From: Pascua guehoae
Taxonomy: Eukaryota > Basidiomycota > Tremellomycetes > Trichosporonales > Trichosporonaceae
Assembly: GCA_001600415.1 (NCBI GenBank)
Contig: BCJX01000006.1
Coordinates: forward strand, 1,486,364-1,550,363
Direction: 5' to 3'
DNA length: 64,000 nucleotides
In this document: one piece after another, positions 58,301 through 64,000 of the stretch
Layout of the letters: each line of letters opens with the position of its first letter
Position numbering within the stretch: the stretch's first letter is position 1
Position numbers and translations under genes: made by a program
Notes under the pieces: generated by a model
What the model saw: only the letters and a program-made list of their open reading frames with translations
Told to the model about the DNA's origin: nothing
Database searches by the model: none

Positions 58301-59476
58301 CATGGATTCTTCCTTGTCCTTGCCCTTGTCATCGTTGCCCTTGTCGTCGTCGCCATAGTCATCACGGCGACCGGCGTTGAGGGGGCGGCTTGACCCCGCG
58401 CTCTCGTACCCATTATGACTCTCGTGCTTGTGGAGCTTTTCGCCGTGGTCGGTATCGTGGGTCTTTGCCTTCCTGACTACCGACCCGCTCCGGACGCGCC
58501 GCCGAAGCGCGCCCCACTTGCCCGTGTGGCTGCGCACGAGGCTCGTGGCCTTTGCGAGCTCCTGGCTCTTGGAATCAGGGAGCGATGGCAGGCCGTCCGT
58601 CTCGCCGAGCTGGACGTATCCGCCCTGGACCTGCTCGCGCGCGCCGTTGTCGAGGAGGCGCGTCAGCCGCTCGTCCTCGTACTCGTGGTCGTCGCCGTGC
58701 TCGTCGTCGCCGTCGGCGTCGCCGTTCTCGCCGTCGTCGTCATGGTTGCGCTCGCGGTGCCGGCGGTGGCGGCCAAGGAGGCGCATCTCAAACCGCTCCC
58801 GGTCGTCGGGATCCGACGGCATGGGGTCCTTGTCCAGGCGGTAGTCGTAGTCTTCGCCGTCGTCGTCCGTGCTCGCCGTCGTCGCCGCCGACGCCGCGCT
58901 CCCCATACTCAGCGTCGACGGTGCGCCGTGCCGCGTGCGCTTGAACCGCTCAAGCGCATCGTTGACGTGCGACAGGTTGGCAGGATGGACCTCGTTGTCT
59001 GGGAGATCGCCCTCGTGCACCTCGTGCCGCTCGACCGCAGGTTCACCCGCCGGCGCCATGTTGACCACACGGTCGGCCGTCCACTGCACACGCCGGGGGG
59101 CGCGGTAGTCGGTCGCCGAGAGTGGTGCACTGACGCTCACGGCAGGGATGGTGCTGGGCCCGGCTCCCGCGCTGCGGATACCAGGCGGCGTGTGCTCGCC
59201 GGCACCGCCCGCGCTGCGGATACCAGGCGGCGTGTGCTCGCCATGCGACGGGTGGTGCGCAGGGTACGTGTGCGGCGGGTGGATGTGGACGTGCTGCCCC
59301 TGCTGGCCCTGGCCTAGCAGCGAGTGGAGGGACGGATCGTCACGCGATGGAGGCAGGCTGCCGCTACGCCGCACCGACGCCGCACTGTGCACACGCAGAA
59401 TGGGCGACGGGCTCGCCGTCGACCGCTCGGGCGGCTTGGGCGGGTCGTGGAACGGGTCGTCGGGAACCATGCTCAT
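55358..59476 (-). CDS. PRM10-like membrane protein, threonine/serine exporter (ThrE) fold
   Basis: Multi-pass membrane protein related to yeast pheromone-regulated Prm10 and bacterial ThrE exporters; substrate in fungi unknown. About 1,200 aa, around eight exons. The first 680 residues (exon 1, 59476 to about 56980) are disordered with long acidic and Ser/Pro runs. The ThrE domain starts at ARALMMFGSPSHRLETQIQA, the usual first block, followed by VVYIPGVMLVVSG; exon 2 adds ALDLGKLLGTHNVYWEVVHD. Then come helices such as WWQMIIIGGLCSAFILVPSY, SLIDALMAIPLGMLLVVVQI, CYTALVSGGVVLILPG, GYSVIYALFLGFGISIG, LPIMVVLACAGWVTNFFS and DIISAIGSFVIGILGNLYGR, and it ends GLFVAAVITHPLG then FSF and stop. Ten helices agree with the family. 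The start is the first Met of the open frame; a second Met lies two codons on. Confidence 0.85.
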
Positions 59477-61632
59477 CGGCGTCAGGCGAAGCGAGGGTGG
59501 ACGGCGGCCCGCCGAAGCGTTCCAGTTTGGACAAAGTTAAATCGCAGGCGGGGTGACTACCGCTGTGTCACTGGGTGGTGGGCGAGCCTCGTGCGAGCAC
59601 TGCAGGGACGGTGCCACCGAGGCTAGTGAGAGATGGGGTGCGTGTGGGTGTATGTGCAAGTGGAGATGTGTCTGGTGCAGTATGCAGTAGTAGTTGAAGG
59701 TTGTGCAAGATGATGATGCAGGAGAGTACCTAGACGTTGATAACGTCGTGGACCTGGGTACCTAGAGATGTCGAAGCCCACTAGGCATGCGTTTGTTGCA
59801 AACTGGACAGAACGCGGCGTGCGCCGAAAGACCCAAGCAAGCCAGCAAGCAAGCGCCGCCGGGTCAGCCGCCGTCTTGTTGTCCCCTGTGCACCTGGCTA
59901 CGCTCTTGGTAATTTTGCACCCAAGACGAGTTAACGAGTTGTTCTGGACACGACGGATAGACAAGGTTCCCTGGAATTCCTGCATCGGGGAGCAAACGAG
60001 AGCTACTAGGCATATTTTTGCGGGGGGAGTCATACGTCACCGGCAAACCTCGGCACCGTGCGCTGCCACTGTATACAGTACAGGACAACCCCAATGTCCC
60101 GTCTCTCCCTGGATCGCTGCCTTCCTTTTTGTCACCTTTGTGGCACTACAGTAGCTGTCTCTCGGCGACAATGGTGCAATGGCCAAGCCAAGCCACTCCT
60201 CCAGTCTAGTCCCGAGCCAAGACTCATGGCTGACGTCTGATGTCCTGGTGGCTGATTTTACGCCACGCCGCATCGCATACAGCATCGCTGAGCTCTCGAA
60301 CAATGTCCAAAATGTCCGTGGGCCAAGCCATGAATCATTGCAATCGCAGCTGCCAGCACCCCAGATACTGATAGACCAGATGTGCCCTGGCCTCCAAGAG
60401 ACACGAGTGCCACCCCATCAGCCATTACCCCTTCACATCATCAGCCTGATCCTCCCTGGCCCCCGCATTCGACGCACAGCGGTGCACTGGGGCCAGGGTA
60501 GTTTGAGGGCGCTACTGCGTGCTGCGTGCTGCGTGCAATGCACAAAGCCAAGCATCAAATACGCGCGCTACGTGCGCGGCACAATGCACACGTACATGTA
60601 CACGTGTAACACGTGCACGCGCAGCCCACCCCGCACGCGACTCACTCCCGTCCTAGCCATCCTAGCCCAGCAGGCCAGCAGCTAGCACGCTAGCACGCTA
60701 GCACGCCAGTGCGTCGTCACGCACACGCACGCGACACGTCGGACACGACATCTCACTGCGCAGCAATGGTACCTCCGACACCACGAGCGGGCCGGCGGCC
60801 GGCATCTGCGCGTCTAGAACGTGAGGGGGCGGTGCAGTCGTCGTGGGCAGTCGTCGTGGGCAGTCGTCGTGGGGCTGGTGTGGGGATGCGGGACGAGTGG
60901 GTGGGGAGGAGAGGGTCTCGGTGCGCTCGGAGCAAACTGAGCAAAAGTGATATCATCGCGGGAGGGATAACGAGAAGGCGCACAAGGTACGGACGGTGTG
61001 GCACAGAAGGTTGGGCAAGTGCCAGACTGCAGTATGTCGGAATGCAGGTGGCAGGTGAACTTTGCAACAACTGCGACGATGCCATACTCGCCCAGCCTGC
61101 AGCCCGTCGTTGAGCGCCATTCTCAACTCGTACGTGGCATACGTGAGGAACGCTGCAGAGCTGTTGTTGGCTGCTGTTGCTGCATGCATGTTGCTGTTGA
61201 CTGATCGCGATCACTGATCACTGATCACTGTGCCCAGTCGTCACAGCAGATCAAAAGATCAACAGACGGCCAATCCAGCTGGGCATCACATCCCCAGGCA
61301 ATTCACAAGGCACCGCGCAAGATTAGGCGCGCCCCCTGTTCTCACCTCAAACCAATGAAACCACCCAGCGAGCCTAACCACCCACAACCCACGTGGCCCA
61401 GGCGCCACTTGAATTCAAACTCGACCTCCACGCCAGCCTCGCGCAGCCGCGCAGCCTCAGCCTCGGTGGCACCCGACGTCAGCACGACTCCGAGAACAAC
61501 AGGCCACCACGCGCGGGCAATTTCACCTAGTCTACACGTCCACACCAGTCGTCAACCCCCAGTCAACACCAAGTCAACCCGCACTGGTTCAAGGCAAGTC
61601 CAAGTACTCGTCTGCGACGCGGCTGACGGCAG
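59477..61632. promoter_or_regulatory. upstream region between the divergent PRM10-like and GOT1 genes
   Basis: 2.2 kb. No supported gene. Noted inside: TAGCACGC repeats near 60680-60706, three copies of GCAGTCGTCGTGGG near 60833-60875, and ATCACTGATC repeats near 61207-61225. A minus-strand frame at 61342-61545 (TSGATEAEAARLREAGVEVE) has gene-like codon use and might be an unrecognised exon; a plus-strand frame at 60179-60685 is not convincing. Confidence 0.4.
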
Positions 61633-63951
61633 ATGTGGCTCAGCGATAGGCAAAGTGCGTCCCTCGAGCACGGGCGGATAGCGCGGAACGCCGGCGCCGC
61701 GGCGCCGCGGCGCGGCGCGCGTTGTGGTGTCCTGCGGGATGTGCTGCGTAGCGAGGGTCACGTCCTCGCTGACGGCTCGCGTCCCCGCCGACGGCGCGTC
61801 TCACCCCGAATCCGGCGTCCGGCGTCCGGCGTCTCGCCGCGTGTCGCTCGCTCCGAATCCGGCGTCCGGCGTCGCGCCGCACGACGTCGTGCCGTCGCTG
61901 TGCTGGTGGTCGCTGTGCAGAGTCGCTGACGTCGCAGAGATCGGAATCGCCCTCGTGGCGTTTGGCATCTTCTTCATGCTCCTCGGTACGTGCGCGTGGC
62001 GGCGTGGTTGTCGGGGTGGTCTGGGTGGGCGGGTGGGAGACGGTGTGGGAGACGGTGTGGGAGACGGGAGGTCGGGGTGGGAGACGGGAGGTCGCGGGCT
62101 GTGGCTAGGGCGCGNNNNNNNNNNNNNNNNNNNNNNNNNNNNNNNNNNNNNNNNNNNNNNNNNNNNNNNNNNNNNNNNNNNNNNNNNNNNNNNNNNNNNN
62201 NNNNNNNNNNNNNNNNNNNNNNNNNNNNNNNNNNNNNNNNNNNNNNNNNNNNNNNNNNNNNNNNNNNNNNNNNNNNNNNNNNNNNNNNNNNNNNNNNNNN
62301 NNNNNNNNNNNNNNNNNNNNNNNNNNNNNNNNNNNNNNNNNNNNNNNNNNNNNNNNNNNNNNNNNNNNNNNNNNNNNNNNNNNNNNNNNNNNNNNNNNNN
62401 NNNNNNNNNNNNNNNNNNNNNNNNNNNNNNNNNNGAGCGGGCTGCACTCGAGCGGGCTGCACTCGAGCGGGCTGCACTCGAGCGGGCTGCACTCGAGCGG
62501 GCTGCACTCGAGCGGGCTGCACTCGAGCGATCTGCAGTCAAGAGCGGGCTGCAGTCTGGGGCAGTCTGGAGCGGGCTGCAGCCTATACCACGACGCAGGC
62601 TATGGCACGACGCAGTCTCCCCCTCGCCAGCCTGAACCTCCAACGCCATCCCGCGCCATGTCTGCCGAGCCGCGCTGCCAACGACGGAGTTGAGCGCCAT
62701 ATGGTCAACCAGCACGTCGCAGCGGCGACAGCGCCTCTTGGACATGGTGCAGTCCAATCGAGTTTCGAGTTGTGTCGCTGGCCCACAAGCCCACAAGCCC
62801 ACACCCCACCTCCTTGGTTGTCTCGCCCCAAAGCGGCTAAAGAGTCCCTGCGCATCACCGTGGGCACGCGGTCGTTGCATGTTGGACACGCTGACATTAG
62901 GCGTCATGCTCCTCTTTGACACGGCGCTCCTGGCCCTCGGTAACGTGAGTAGCAGTTTGGCGCGGGCGGTATGGGCGGTGGCGAGGCGTGCGATGCGGGT
63001 GGTCGGGGGTTCTGACGCGCTTGCGAGGTATACCTCTGGTCAAGAGCCGTGTACTTGGGAGGCATACCTCTGATCAAGCGCGGCGTACTCGTGTCCAAGC
63101 TGCGACAGTAACGCTTGGTGGGGCGGTGCGGCGTGCACTCTGCTCCCGCGTATTCCACATGCGGATACCCCCCCCCCCCCCCAAACATCCCCCCGGCTCC
63201 CCCGGGTCACCGTGGTACAACTAACGCCAGATCCTCTTCCTGGCGGGCCTGCCACTCATCATTGGGCCGACCAAGACGTTTTACTTTTTCAGCCGGCGCG
63301 AAAAGTGGCGCGGGACACTGTGCTTTTTTGGCGGCATGTGAGTCGTGGAGATGGGTTGGAGGTTGTGGTTCGTGTGGGGGGGCCCGGGGGGTTGGGGGGC
63401 GGTAGGGGTGAAGGAGGACTGGGGGGTGAGGAAGCGGATATGTGGTTGAGGGGCTGGGAGGTGTGGGGGGGTGGGAGGGGTTGGGAGAGGGGGTAAGGTG
63501 GGAGCGGTTGGGTGGGATAGGACAGCTGCGGTCGGGAGGGTGCGGGGTGCAAAGATTAGTGTGGCAGTAGATGAGGTTGCCGGAGGTGGATCCGGCCCAG
63601 CATACTGGCAGGGTTCAGACGCTGGCAACTGGATACTGTGGAAGTGGGATGGTGGTCCGTTGAAGGCGTTGGCACTTGAGGACGCGGGTTGAGGACGCGA
63701 CGCGCGTCCAGACCACCTTGCGACTGAGATCAGGCCGCGCCGACGAAGACCAAACCGGCGCCAGACAGGCCACGACAAGCCGCGCTGGCCCCAGTTCTGT
63801 CCATGTCTCACCCCCCCCCCTTTTCTTTCTCTTGACAACGACGGTGCATTTATCATACAAGAGTACAAGCTAACGCCAGCGTCCTCGTGTTCTGCAAGTG
63901 GGCGGTGATGGGCATCTGTGTCGAGTTTGTCGGCTTTGTCGGGTTGTTTGG
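61633..63951 (+). CDS. GOT1: Golgi transport protein Got1 (3' end outside window)
   Basis: Small four-helix membrane protein of ER-Golgi vesicles that helps COPII and Golgi traffic. Exons seen: 61633-61654 (MWLSDRQ), about 61936-61985 ([17 protein letters not shown]), 62901-62944 ([14 protein letters not shown]), 63231-63337 ([20 protein letters not shown], then [14 protein letters not shown]) and 63880-63951 ([20 protein letters not shown]). All four helices and the polar loop match Got1. A donor (GTGAGT) follows at 63952, so the last short exon lies beyond 64000. Intron 2 is over 900 nt and contains a 320-N gap, and intron 4 is 542 nt of G-rich sequence; both are far longer than usual in this window. 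Confidence 0.88.
62115..62434. other. assembly gap (320 N) in GOT1 intron 2
   Basis: Run of N. Left flank carries repeats of GGTGGGAGACG; right flank starts inside the 15-bp array. It is intronic, so the coding sequence is not affected. Confidence 0.95.
62435..62580. repeat. 15-bp tandem array in GOT1 intron 2
   Basis: Six perfect copies of GAGCGGGCTGCACTC (62435-62524) followed by decayed copies (GAGCGATCTGCAGTC, GAGCGGGCTGCAGTC and a longer variant). The first visible copy begins right at the gap, so the array probably continues into it. Confidence 0.9.
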
Positions 63952-64000
63952 GTGAGTCGGCGTGGCGTGAGCTGGGTGTGGCGGTGACGATGGTGGGCGT

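Noticed and set aside
57524..59317. Plus-strand frames of about 290-300 codons
   Set aside because: Antisense to the disordered exon of the PRM10-like gene. Arg/Val runs come from reverse reading of Asp/Ser-rich codons.
60179..60685. Plus-strand frame of 168 codons beginning MAKPSHSSS
   Set aside because: Start looks plausible, but the second half is low complexity (ACGTGYAC-type repeats) and nothing supports homology or splicing.

Overview
The window looks like nuclear DNA of a GC-rich basidiomycete fungus, probably a Tremellomycetes-type yeast. This is an inference. It rests on genes cut by many short spliceosomal introns (34-60 nt typical, GTRNGT donors, CTAAC or CTGAC branch points), on strong C-ending codon preference, and on the gene content: fungal catalase, Mzm1, EAF, Lsm8, a mahogunin-type RING protein, a Tea1/Kel-type kelch protein, a peroxisomal dienoyl-CoA isomerase, PAC1/LIS1, FHIP, a PRM10/ThrE-type transporter and Got1. 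No CRISPR, operon, virus or convincing intact transposon was seen. Exon junctions were reconstructed by hand from splice signals plus reading-frame and family continuity.

Layout. 0-3 kb: a nine-exon catalase (+), with a probable 8-nt microexon, converges on a small secreted protein (-). 3.1-6.1 kb has no organised gene and may hold a decayed retroelement. 6.1-7.9 kb: a MATE-type transporter (+). 10.7-14.1 kb: a large Ser/Pro-rich coiled-coil protein (+) behind a 2.8-kb leader region, convergent with MZM1 (-; last exon about 600 nt from the first). EAF (+, 16.6-18.2 kb) shares an upstream region with MZM1. 19.3-21.0 kb: LSM8 (-), whose central exons fall in an assembly gap inside poly-C and minisatellite sequence. 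23.1-25.8 kb: a mahogunin-like RING E3 (+) with a very long insertion inside the RING.

27.5-34.2 kb: two paralogous genes of an unrecognised family (A on +, B on -), with three introns at matching positions and phases, flank an unrecognised membrane protein (-). 35.4-41.0 kb: Tea1-like kelch/coiled-coil polarity protein (-). 43.4-45.1 kb: peroxisomal dienoyl-CoA isomerase (-), divergent from PAC1 (+, 45.9-48.6 kb). PAC1 converges on FHIP (-, 49.6-54.6 kb), so two dynein co-factors lie tail to tail. 55.4-59.5 kb: PRM10/ThrE-like transporter (-), with a minisatellite of palindromic units starting directly at its stop codon. 61.6-64.0 kb: GOT1 (+), truncated by the window end and carrying a gap plus a 15-bp tandem array in intron 2.

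There is no single pathway. Themes are cytoskeletal polarity and dynein transport (Tea1-like, PAC1, FHIP), peroxisomal or oxidative metabolism (catalase, dienoyl-CoA isomerase), and core RNA and transcription factors (LSM8, EAF). The most novel-looking content is the A/B paralogue pair.
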